A DNA stretch of 35,649 nucleotides from an uncultured Prochlorococcus sp. Lineage in GTDB: Bacteria > Cyanobacteriota > Cyanobacteriia > PCC-6307 > Cyanobiaceae. The stretch spans positions 1 through 35,649 of the forward strand of contig CACFEJ010000014.1 of NCBI GenBank assembly GCA_902565305.1. Reading direction: 5' to 3'. Under the pieces are notes generated by a model that searched no databases, was not told the DNA's origin, and saw nothing but the letters and a program-made list of their open reading frames with translations. Made by a program: the position numbers and the translations under genes. Shown here piece after piece: positions 8,567 through 17,715 of the stretch. The stretch's first letter is position 1, and each line of letters begins with the position of its first letter.

Positions 8567-9574
8567 GGTTTGTGTTGGGAATGCAAACTCTATACTATTA
8601 ACCGCAAATTCCTCAATAATTCTTAAATTTATAGATTGTTGAGCTTCCATTGCCGCGAGATAATTATTTGTTGGGATGTAATAAACAAGTTCGAAATTAA
8701 GACTGAAGTCGCCGAAATCTGTGAAATGACATCTATCAAAAGACGCATCTTTTGTATCTTCAACTATTTTTTTAATTATTATTGGAATCAATTTCATAAG
8801 TTTTGGAGAGGTTTCATAAACTACTCCTAATTTATGCACTAACCTTCTTTTTTCCATTTGTGCGTAATTTGAAATTATTCCATTTGTTAGGGCGCTATTG
8901 CTCATTACTATTACTTCTCCATTAATACTTCTTATCCTTGATGATCGTACTCCCACTCTCTCAACCATTCCGAGGACTCCATCAGATTTTATAAACTCAC
9001 CTTTTTGAAAAGGTTTATCAAGCAAAATTGTTATATATTCAAAGAACTCCTGAACTGGATCTTTTAAAGCTAATCCTGCTCCAATACCTCCTGCACTTAG
9101 TAAAGCCCAAATAGCAGTCATTTGAACACCTATATTTTGTAAGAAGAAAATTGAGCCAATAGTCCATGTTAATGCTTTTATCAATGGAGTTAGTGAAGAT
9201 ACCATCGAACTAATGGAGGAATCATTAATTTTCGAGGTCGTTTCTCTTAAAGATCTTATTAAAACTTTGTTGAGAGCTTTTATGATGATTATTAATATAA
9301 ATAATTTCAATATATTCAATAAGACAGAGATAAAAGTTATTTCATCAGCAAAAAAATAGTCAATTGAAAAATAAAATGATAGGAGGAAACCTATAGGTTT
9401 TATAATTCCAGAGATCACCTCAAAAATAAAATCATCGAAATTTGTTTTTGTTCTTTTGGAAATCTTTTTAAAAAATATTTTTGAAACTTTTGAAAGTATT
9501 ATCGACAATAAAGTTCCAATAAAAAAAATAGATATTGCCAGAAGGAAGTTTTCAGTAACTAATTTCATATTCAA
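8537..9574 (-). CDS. Small-conductance mechanosensitive channel (MscS family)
   Basis: A 345-residue inner-membrane protein. The N-terminal half has three to four hydrophobic helices. The pore-lining helix is followed by the MscS signature GGIGAGLALKDPVQEFF, then PFQKGEFIKSDGVLGMVERVGVRSSRIR and VIVMSNSALTNGIISNYA, which form the beta domain. The remainder is the alpha/beta vestibule. Such channels release solutes under osmotic downshock. This suits a marine cell that accumulates osmolytes, and a glucosylglycerol-phosphate phosphatase gene lies a few kilobases away. It converges on the POR-like gene. Confidence 0.88.
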   Translation of the reverse strand: MNMKLVTENFLLAISIFFIGTLLSIILSKVSKIFFKKISKRTKTNFDDFIFEVISGIIKPIGFLLSFYFSIDYFFADEITFISVLLNILKLFILIIIIKALNKVLIRSLRETTSKINDSSISSMVSSLTPLIKALTWTIGSIFFLQNIGVQMTAIWALLSAGGIGAGLALKDPVQEFFEYITILLDKPFQKGEFIKSDGVLGMVERVGVRSSRIRSINGEVIVMSNSALTNGIISNYAQMEKRRLVHKLGVVYETSPKLMKLIPIIIKKIVEDTKDASFDRCHFTDFGDFSLNFELVYYIPTNNYLAAMEAQQSINLRIIEEFAVNSIEFAFPTQTLNIESNKAK

Positions 9575-9646
9575 ATAAACCCTTAAAATTTATCTTTAAT
9601 AAAATTTTAAATTATCTCAAAACAACAAACCAGTCTTTATTTTTCT

Positions 9647-10216
9647 TTAACTAATTATTATGTTTCTAATTTCTTTAAATTCTTCTCTATCCGCAGTTTT
9701 GCATAATTCAAAAATCATTGATTCAGTTGTTGTTAATATCGCCCCACTCTGAGTCATTCTTTGTAATGCTATTTCATGATCTACCCTATTTCGACTTCCC
9801 ATGGAATCTGATATGAGAATAACTTCAAATCCTTTTTGTAAACAATCTAAGACTGTTTGTTGAATACAAATATGCGTTTCGATCCCACAAACTATCAAAT
9901 TAGTAATTTTCTTATCTTTAAGTTCTTTTAAAAAATCTTCTAATTTAGCTAGGCTGAATGCCATTTTTTCAAATTTTCTAAATTCTGCTATGGGTGATAA
10001 TTCAGGTATCGTTACTCCCAATTTGAGTGGGTTCTGTTCAGATATAAATATGTTTTCTTCTAAAATTTGGTAAGCATTTATTAGCTTTTTAATGTTTTTG
10101 ATTATTGAATCCTTATTAAAAATTGGTCTTATTATTTTTTCCTGAATATCAATAATTATCAAGGCGTTTACTTTCGATGATAATTTATCAGAAGAGATTT
10201 CTTGATCATTCATCAT
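9647..10216 (-). CDS. Isochorismatase-fold cysteine hydrolase
   Basis: A 189-residue cytosolic hydrolase of the isochorismatase/YcaC superfamily. The catalytic triad is visible as Asp23 (LIIIDIQEK), Lys84 (FEKMAF) and Cys117 (VCGIETHICI), and the cis-peptide GIETH segment precedes the Cys. DSMGSR and MTQSGAILTTTESMIFEL are typical C-terminal elements. Members cleave C-N or C-O bonds in substrates such as nicotinamide or ureidoacrylate, and the substrate here is unresolved. Two ATG codons stand in tandem at the start. It is transcribed divergently from fur, 107 bases away. Confidence 0.85.
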   Translation of the reverse strand: MMNDQEISSDKLSSKVNALIIIDIQEKIIRPIFNKDSIIKNIKKLINAYQILEENIFISEQNPLKLGVTIPELSPIAEFRKFEKMAFSLAKLEDFLKELKDKKITNLIVCGIETHICIQQTVLDCLQKGFEVILISDSMGSRNRVDHEIALQRMTQSGAILTTTESMIFELCKTADREEFKEIRNIIIS

Positions 10217-10323
10217 TTATATATAAAGATACATTTAACATAATATTTTGAAGAACTTTAGTAAACATTTTAAATCAATAAGTTGTTTTACTCTCATCTA
10301 GAGTTATTATTGAGAATAGCTAT

Positions 10324-10785
10324 ATGTTAACTTTGCCATTATCCTCTCAATACAAAGTAATCACATCTCCTCTTGGTGATGGATTGCATAAAGATGGGAA
10401 GAGATTAACTCCTCAGAGGCTAAAAGTTCTTAATTTATTTGAAAATATTGGCTCTGGAAAGCATCTTAGTGCTGAAGAGGTTCATGAAAAGTTAGTTAAA
10501 ACAAGCTCCAAAGTATCACTAGCAACAATTTATAGAACTTTAAGACTTTTAGTACAAATGGGGTTGCTTCATGAATTAGAACTCAGTGAGGGTGGACACA
10601 GATATGAATTGCTTAGTAACGACACACCTGATCATCATCATTTGATTTGCATTAGGTGTGGAAGAACAGAAGAATTCGAAAATGACGAGGTTTTAAAGGC
10701 AGGTAAAGTTGCAGCAAAAGTTAATGGTTTTAAACTAATTGAATCCTCTCTAAACGTAAGAGCTATTTGTCCTAATTGCATTTAG
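10324..10785 (+). CDS. fur: Fur-family metal-responsive regulator
   Basis: A 153-residue repressor. The N-terminal winged helix spans roughly residues 27-90 (RLTPQRLKVLNLF, then HLSAEEVHEKL, VSLATIYRTLRLL). The metal-binding C-terminal domain starts with HHHLICIRCG (104-113). Structural zinc cysteines are Cys109/Cys112 and Cys149/Cys152 (CPNC). Sequence alone does not separate Fur (iron) from Zur or PerR with certainty, but a longer N-terminus and the HHH motif suit iron-responsive Fur. An imperfect inverted repeat (10302-10321) touches the start codon and might serve autoregulation. It converges on the radical SAM gene with a 6-base gap. Confidence 0.88.
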   Translation: MLTLPLSSQYKVITSPLGDGLHKDGKRLTPQRLKVLNLFENIGSGKHLSAEEVHEKLVKTSSKVSLATIYRTLRLLVQMGLLHELELSEGGHRYELLSNDTPDHHHLICIRCGRTEEFENDEVLKAGKVAAKVNGFKLIESSLNVRAICPNCI

Positions 10786-10791
10786 TAAGTT

Positions 10792-11724
10792 TTAACTTAA
10801 AGTCCCTCCACAACTTGACCCTGCACCTGCAGTGCAAGCAAAACAATGTTCTTTTACAGCCACCCCGTAGTCAAAAGTAAATGATTCATCCAACAGATCA
10901 AAAAGTGTCTTTGGTCCTTTATTCTCTCGGAAATTTATCTGTTGGTTAAAGTCACAGTCATAAATTTCTCCTAGCCAATTTACGCTAATTGTCTTTTTAC
11001 ACATAAGATTTTCTAAATTTTTTTCATTAAAATTTTCTTTTAGTAAATTGTAATAAGTATTTAGTTTCCCTTCTCTTCTAAGAGATTCTTCATATCTATT
11101 TATTGGCATATTAGTTATCGTGTATAAATTATTAAAAACGATATTGAATTTTTCGAATAAAATTTTTTTATAATCCTTCTCCAATATTTCCTGAGAAGGA
11201 GGAAGAATTGGGCTTACAGGATTGTAAACAAGATTTAATTGTAATCCATTTTCTTTCTTTCCATAGCCTAAATCATTAAGAATTTTAATGGCATTAATAC
11301 TTTTTTCAAAAACGCCAAAACCCCTTTGAAAATCAACATTATTTTTTTCATAACACGGTAGCGAAGCAGTAACTATCACTTTATTTTTTGCAAGAAATTG
11401 AGGAAGATCTTCATAACCCTCTTCAAAAAAAATTGTCAAATTGCACCTATCAATAATATCAACTTGTTTTGTGCTTAAGCTGGTTATTAGGTTTTTAAAT
11501 TCTGGGTGAAGTTCTGGCGCTCCACCTGTAATATCTAAAGTCTTGATTTTATATTTTTCAATTATCTTTGGAATAAGAGATATCATTTTATTGGACATCT
11601 TTTCAGTCCTTATTGGACTCGAATTGACATGACAATGCTTACAAGCCTGATTGCATTTATAACCTATGTTAATTTGTAATGTTTCTATAGGTTCTTTGTA
11701 TATTGAAGGGAATTTTTCTTTCAT
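10792..11724 (-). CDS. arsS: Radical SAM protein, ArsS type (arsenosugar biosynthesis-like)
   Basis: A 310-residue radical SAM enzyme. The [4Fe-4S]-binding CxxxCxxC motif is Cys24, Cys28 and Cys31 (CNQACKHC), and DITGGAPELHPEF supplies the SAM-binding Gly-rich strand. The C-terminal region is Cys-rich (IYDCDFNQ, then HCFACTAGAGSSCGG), as in the radical SAM/Cys-rich family TIGR04167. One branch of that family, ArsS, adds the deoxyadenosyl group to dimethylarsenate in arsenosugar synthesis. The usual partner, the arsenite methyltransferase ArsM, is not in this window. It converges on fur and is followed on the same strand, 44 bases upstream, by stpA. Confidence 0.78.
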   Translation of the reverse strand: MKEKFPSIYKEPIETLQINIGYKCNQACKHCHVNSSPIRTEKMSNKMISLIPKIIEKYKIKTLDITGGAPELHPEFKNLITSLSTKQVDIIDRCNLTIFFEEGYEDLPQFLAKNKVIVTASLPCYEKNNVDFQRGFGVFEKSINAIKILNDLGYGKKENGLQLNLVYNPVSPILPPSQEILEKDYKKILFEKFNIVFNNLYTITNMPINRYEESLRREGKLNTYYNLLKENFNEKNLENLMCKKTISVNWLGEIYDCDFNQQINFRENKGPKTLFDLLDESFTFDYGVAVKEHCFACTAGAGSSCGGTLS

Positions 11725-11768
11725 GAATCTATTATTTATAAATTGTCATTCGAAAATAAAAAAGTCAA

Positions 11769-13013
11769 CTATTTTTTTTTAAAGTTTGATCTCTCATTAG
11801 CAAGTTCAATAAACCAACTTATGTATTCTTTGGGACCATTTTTAAAAACTATGTCAAATTTTAAGTTGTCATCAACATCACTGATCCCTATTAAACCAGT
11901 TTTTTTTGTAGAGGGTCTTTCAACTTCACCAGAACTACTATCTACAAAAATTATTTTATTCTTAATCCCAAATTCATTACCTAATATTTGTATTAATTCT
12001 AGAAAAGACCTGTCACTTCCTCCTCTTGAATAACTTTTTTCATCATTTTTTTTTGATGTGACTGTATCACCAACTCCTACAATCAAAGGCATATCTTCTT
12101 TTTGAATAGTTCTTTTGCATAAATCAATTTTTTCCAAAACAGAATTTGGAGAGTTTCTAAAATTAAAATTTCTTCCAAAAGGAGCTTTACCAGTTTTATC
12201 CGCAATAAATTTATTTAAAAGAAATAAAACTCCAGAATCTTTAACTGCTCCTTTAATAAGTAATTGTATGTCTGTTGATCCGATATCATCTTTAGCAGAA
12301 AGTTTAATTGTTTCTCTACCATTTTTATTACCTAAATTTGGTGAAATATGAAGGAAAAATGAGTTTTTGAGGCCTTCGGATTCAGCTTTTAAAATGATTT
12401 CATTCATCATTTTTTCAAAACTAATTTGAATAAGCTTTCTTTTATCAGAATCTTCATGAACTAAATCAAACAGACTATTGAAATTTATCGTTGGCGAGAA
12501 GCGTGTTTCACATATTGATTTTACTGCGTGAAAATTGATATCCTCTTGGCTAAGTTCAGGAAATATATTCTTAACTATATAATTAAATTTTGGTCTTATT
12601 AAACTAGGTACTTTAGATAAAAAACTTAGTTCTTTTTCTGAGACTCCTTCAAAACTTATTTCACCATTACTGTCTTGATACTCTACTCCACAGGCAGCTA
12701 AACCTCTTAAATATAGCTCTTTGTTTTTAGGCTCAGTAGTGCTCCTTAAACTCCTCTCTATTATTCTGTTAACTCCTCTTGGACCTTCATGTTCCCCGCA
12801 AGTTAATACAAAGAATTCCTCGGCTAATTCTTTTACTGCATAGATATATTTTGATTCTAATTCTCTAGTCATTGGATCTTTAACTAAAGGGATACAAACT
12901 CCGTCAATGTCTTGAATAAATAAAATATTTTTTGAAGAAATTAATTTTTCTTGTTCATTTAAATTACTTGCTAGACATTCCATATTTATAATTATTTTTC
13001 GTTTAATTTCCAC
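11769..13013 (-). CDS. stpA: Glucosylglycerol-3-phosphate phosphatase (StpA/GgpP)
   Basis: A 414-residue phosphatase that removes phosphate from glucosylglycerol phosphate, the last step to the osmolyte glucosylglycerol. The diagnostic N-terminal motif is IQDIDGVCIPLVKDPMTR, with Asp35 and Asp37 of the HAD-type site. CGEHEGPRGVNR follows near residue 73, and a conserved VGVGDTVTSKK with SRGGSDRSFLELIQ lies near 315-345. Its length is close to other StpA proteins. An internal ATG at codon 11 is an alternative start. The partner synthase GgpS is not in the window. The gene is divergent from a glycerol-3-phosphate-dehydrogenase-like gene with only 53 bases between them. Confidence 0.85.
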   Translation of the reverse strand: MEIKRKIIINMECLASNLNEQEKLISSKNILFIQDIDGVCIPLVKDPMTRELESKYIYAVKELAEEFFVLTCGEHEGPRGVNRIIERSLRSTTEPKNKELYLRGLAACGVEYQDSNGEISFEGVSEKELSFLSKVPSLIRPKFNYIVKNIFPELSQEDINFHAVKSICETRFSPTINFNSLFDLVHEDSDKRKLIQISFEKMMNEIILKAESEGLKNSFFLHISPNLGNKNGRETIKLSAKDDIGSTDIQLLIKGAVKDSGVLFLLNKFIADKTGKAPFGRNFNFRNSPNSVLEKIDLCKRTIQKEDMPLIVGVGDTVTSKKNDEKSYSRGGSDRSFLELIQILGNEFGIKNKIIFVDSSSGEVERPSTKKTGLIGISDVDDNLKFDIVFKNGPKEYISWFIELANERSNFKKK

Positions 13014-13066
13014 TTTCTCAGAAATTATAAATTAAAAAACTCAATATTTTCAATAAATAATTTGCT

Positions 13067-14653
13067 ATGGTCAAAAATTGCTTTAATGTAGAAAAATGTT
13101 GGTATGGGGAAGAAATTAAAAAAAATTATCAAGAGTTTCCAAAAATGAAGAATAATTTCGTAGAAAACATCAAAGATGAAAAATTTGTTTATTCATTGAT
13201 TGAAGATATAGAGAATAGCAAAGTTGGATTTTACAGTGTTGGTTTATATCCTGCATCACTAGCATACAACTGTGCTATGCATGGAAAATCAAATAATATT
13301 CTCTTGGCTCCTAGGGAGGGTAGAGATTTATTAGGTGCTTTCTCAAATGATGTTATTTCTATTATGGATAATGAGATTATTGAAAAGATTAAGAGAATGG
13401 GAAATTATTCTTCAGAGGGAAAAATAAAGTCATTTGATCTAAAAGATCTTCTCTTGAAATGTGAGATAGTTATTCTTGCTTCAAATAGTAATCACATACA
13501 AGATGATGTTAAAAATGCTTTAGAACTCAGAAAAAATTTAAAAAGAGAAAATGTGGTTCTTGGCTGTCTAGTCGGTTCTTTTTGTATTGATAATGAAAAT
13601 AAAAACCCTTTTATTCTTTGTAATAAATATCCAAATTTAGCTTTTTTTACAGGATTTCATCGTCACGGAGCTTTACGAAATCCTAATGATAGTTTTACTG
13701 CAAATTTCTGCCATCCTGATGCGCTAACAGCATTAATAGGAGCACGCATTTTGAATCAATTATCATCGAAAATTCAAGTTTCTCCAGGAGTTCATAATAT
13801 TGAATGTCAATATATAAAATCAATAAAAAATATCTCATCAATATTTGCTGGTTTTGTAAATAACTTTCATTCGGATAAGCCTGGAATGCTGCCTACCATT
13901 AATACGATTTTGTTAACTCAATGTTTAGATCAGGCCGCATCAGTATCAATAAAAGTTAGAAAAGAAAATAAATTTGAGAATAAATATCTTTCATTAAAAG
14001 AACTTGGTTATGGTGAAGAAATAATTAGTGCAAGGGAAATAATCAATGATAAATTTTGTGAAAAAGGAGATTATACTTTTTCTCAATTAAATGCTGTTAA
14101 GGCTGATGTCTTAGGGAGTATGACTCTACCAACTGAAGGAAAACCAACACGGAATTTTCAAGCAGGACAAGTTTTATCAGATATGCTTTTGCAACTCAAC
14201 AGATGTCCAAAAGATGTCTCAGAATTTGTAAATTGGTGTAATAAATACTCTCTCAGTCAAGGAGGTTTAGAAGGTCTAAAATCTTTAAAATTTTGGCCAG
14301 ACATTTATAAAGAATTCAAAATTAAAAATAACAATAGTTCAATGATTAATCTGATTTATTTATGCTTTAATGCTAATTCAGAAGAAAAAAAAGAAATTTA
14401 TAAGGTTTTAATTAGTTCAGAAGAAATCACTAATTTTTGCCAGGAATCTGTGAAATCTGAATTATCATTCGAACTAAATGAAAAATTAAAAGGAGATTAT
14501 CTTTTTGATGATATTGAAAACTTTTATAAGAAATTATTTATCGACAAAGAGCAAAACGCCCTTAAAAAAAATAAATATAGTAATCAAATTTCTAAAAAAA
14601 ATCCTAGTTATATCAATGTATTGAAAATTATTAATAAATATTTTAATAATTGA
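13067..14653 (+). CDS. Glycerol-3-phosphate dehydrogenase (GpsA)-like protein
   Basis: A 528-residue soluble protein. The first third looks like a Rossmann dehydrogenase: VGFYSVGLYPASLAYNCAMHG replaces the canonical GxGxxG strand, and LKCEIVILASNSNHIQDDV resembles the ADxVIxAxPS segment of GpsA. The middle (IKNISSIFAGFVNNF, then TINTILLTQCLDQAA) parallels the catalytic helical domain of GpsA, where a Lys-Asn pair begins the substrate helix. FTGFHRHGALRNP is distinctive. The C-terminal 150 residues are an extra helical domain of unknown role. Next to stpA, a role in glycerol-3-phosphate supply for glucosylglycerol is attractive but inferred. The NAD-binding glycines are degenerate, so activity is uncertain. 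Confidence 0.5.
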   Translation: MVKNCFNVEKCWYGEEIKKNYQEFPKMKNNFVENIKDEKFVYSLIEDIENSKVGFYSVGLYPASLAYNCAMHGKSNNILLAPREGRDLLGAFSNDVISIMDNEIIEKIKRMGNYSSEGKIKSFDLKDLLLKCEIVILASNSNHIQDDVKNALELRKNLKRENVVLGCLVGSFCIDNENKNPFILCNKYPNLAFFTGFHRHGALRNPNDSFTANFCHPDALTALIGARILNQLSSKIQVSPGVHNIECQYIKSIKNISSIFAGFVNNFHSDKPGMLPTINTILLTQCLDQAASVSIKVRKENKFENKYLSLKELGYGEEIISAREIINDKFCEKGDYTFSQLNAVKADVLGSMTLPTEGKPTRNFQAGQVLSDMLLQLNRCPKDVSEFVNWCNKYSLSQGGLEGLKSLKFWPDIYKEFKIKNNNSSMINLIYLCFNANSEEKKEIYKVLISSEEITNFCQESVKSELSFELNEKLKGDYLFDDIENFYKKLFIDKEQNALKKNKYSNQISKKNPSYINVLKIINKYFNN

Positions 14654-14703
14654 TTATTTTTCTAATTTACTAGAAAGTAAAGTTCTTAATTTATTTACTA
14701 ATC

Positions 14704-15405
14704 TTGATTGCAGGGTTAGAATTATTATGGTTTAAAAGGTTTTTTTTGAAAAAGGAATTAACTCATCGTTCTCATGAACTTAAAGCTCTTGGTTGGAATC
14801 AAGAAGACTTAACTAGATACGAAGATTTATGGGACTACAGTCAAAGATGGGGATTAATAAATTTAGAAAGAGAAGATAGACAGTTTTTAAAGAAGGCAGA
14901 AAAGTTACTCCCAAAGATCCAAAATAAAAAGATATCCGTTAAAAAAACTACTGAAGAAAAATCTTATTATCTTTGGTTAAATTTTTATCTCGATGAAATT
15001 AATATTTTTAGTAATTCTAATCTTCCAAAAAATAAATATGGTGTTTGGACACTCTTAATTGAAGAGGAAATAAAACTTCTTAAGGAATTTCAACCAGTTA
15101 TGGGTCTTCCAGATACTTTAAAAGCTAAGAATCTATTCGAAAATAGAAAAAAGCTTATTAATAAAGCTTTTAGCGAATTTGATGCTAAGAACAATGATAA
15201 GTGTTTCAATTTTGATGAGGTTCTTAACAACTCTGAAAAAGATGTAGGTAAGAATTGGAAATCAATTACTGAAAAAGATCCTGAGGCTAATAAAACTTTT
15301 CCAATAATTGATTCTGTAAATATTGAGAAACTCAGATCTGCTATAAAAGAGGATTTGAGTTTATATATGAAAGATAATTACCCTTCATTAAAAAAGGATT
15401 TATAA
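14704..15405 (+). CDS. Hypothetical protein, 233 aa, Trp/Lys-rich
   Basis: A soluble, mostly helical protein with no motif that I recognise. It starts with TTG at 14704. No in-frame ATG lies upstream, and the next good candidate is far inside. The N-terminal part has several aromatic pairs (LELLWFKRFFLKKEL, LWDYSQRWGL, SYYLWLNFYLDEI) and the rest is charged. A PVMGLPDTLKAKNLFENRKKL helix near residue 130 might contact a partner. It follows the GpsA-like gene by 50 bases on the same strand. It could be co-transcribed with that gene, but nothing links them functionally. Confidence 0.6.
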   Translation: MIAGLELLWFKRFFLKKELTHRSHELKALGWNQEDLTRYEDLWDYSQRWGLINLEREDRQFLKKAEKLLPKIQNKKISVKKTTEEKSYYLWLNFYLDEINIFSNSNLPKNKYGVWTLLIEEEIKLLKEFQPVMGLPDTLKAKNLFENRKKLINKAFSEFDAKNNDKCFNFDEVLNNSEKDVGKNWKSITEKDPEANKTFPIIDSVNIEKLRSAIKEDLSLYMKDNYPSLKKDL

Positions 15406-15471
15406 ATATTTATCTTTTTTTTGTTTTTTTTTTGAACTTTTTTAAGTTAAATAGATAATAGGATTATTTAA

Positions 15472-16806
<1,335 letters not shown>

Positions 16807-16819
16807 GAAAGGAGATTTA

Positions 16820-17710
16820 TTGGCTTTAATAATTCCTAGAAACTATCACAAGATTAGTGATGTTGAGAAAAATCATATATCTTGGATCGAACCAGAATTG
16901 GCAAAAAGACAGGATATACGTCCTCTTAGGATTGGTATTTTAAATATCATGCCTCTAGGCAAGCAGTATGAATTTAACTTGCTGCATCCACTTGGTTTAT
17001 CTCCCCTTCAAATTGAGCCAGTTTGGATAAAGCTTAAGACTCACTCTTATAAAACATGGGATCTTAATCATCTGAATAATCTATACATTACTTGGGAAGA
17101 AGCAAATAATCCAGAACCATTAGATGGAATCATTATTACTGGAGCACCTATTGAACACCTAGCCTTTGAGGAGGTTAAGTATTGGGACGAATTTGTAAAA
17201 ATTGTAAATGAAGCCAGAAATTCTTGTGCGAGTACTCTTGGATTATGTTGGGCTGGCTTTGCGCTGGCTTATTTGGCAGGGGTCGAAAAGAAGGTTTTTG
17301 ATAGGAAATTATTTGGGGTATTCCCTTTAAAAAGTCTTGTTCCTGGACACCCTTTGATGGGTACACAAGATGATGAATTTATTTGTCCTCAAAGTAGATT
17401 TGCTGGATTACCAGATTTGGAAATGGAGAAGGCCCAAAAAGAGGGGAAATTGAATTTGTTGGCTTATGGAGAAAACGTTGGATATACAATATTTGAATCT
17501 AATGATCAAAAACAATTTATGCATTTAGGGCATCCTGAATATACAGTGCATAGAATTATTAGTGAAATTGAAAGAGACAAAGAAAAGGGAGATGTTCCTC
17601 CTCCTAAAAATTTTGATCCAAATAGTTCAAAAACCGCTTGGAGGTCTCATAGGAATTTGCTTTTTCAACAATGGCTTTGGTTCTGTTATCAACAAGTCAG
17701 TCTTAATTAA
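16820..17710 (+). CDS. metA: Homoserine O-acyltransferase (MetA), predicted acetyl-CoA-using
   Basis: A 296-residue enzyme that activates homoserine for methionine synthesis. Catalytic residues align as Cys143 (LGLCWAG), His238 and Glu240 (LGHPEYT). The residue matching Gly111 of E. coli MetA, which lies 31 positions before the catalytic Cys, is Glu112 here (TGAPIEHLAF). A Glu at this place is associated with acetyl-CoA rather than succinyl-CoA use, which fits the neighbouring O-acetylhomoserine sulfhydrylase. The TTG start has a good Shine-Dalgarno, AAGGAG, 5 to 6 bases before it, inside the short gap after metY. Confidence 0.93.
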   Translation: MALIIPRNYHKISDVEKNHISWIEPELAKRQDIRPLRIGILNIMPLGKQYEFNLLHPLGLSPLQIEPVWIKLKTHSYKTWDLNHLNNLYITWEEANNPEPLDGIIITGAPIEHLAFEEVKYWDEFVKIVNEARNSCASTLGLCWAGFALAYLAGVEKKVFDRKLFGVFPLKSLVPGHPLMGTQDDEFICPQSRFAGLPDLEMEKAQKEGKLNLLAYGENVGYTIFESNDQKQFMHLGHPEYTVHRIISEIERDKEKGDVPPPKNFDPNSSKTAWRSHRNLLFQQWLWFCYQQVSLN

Positions 17711-17715
17711 CTTTT

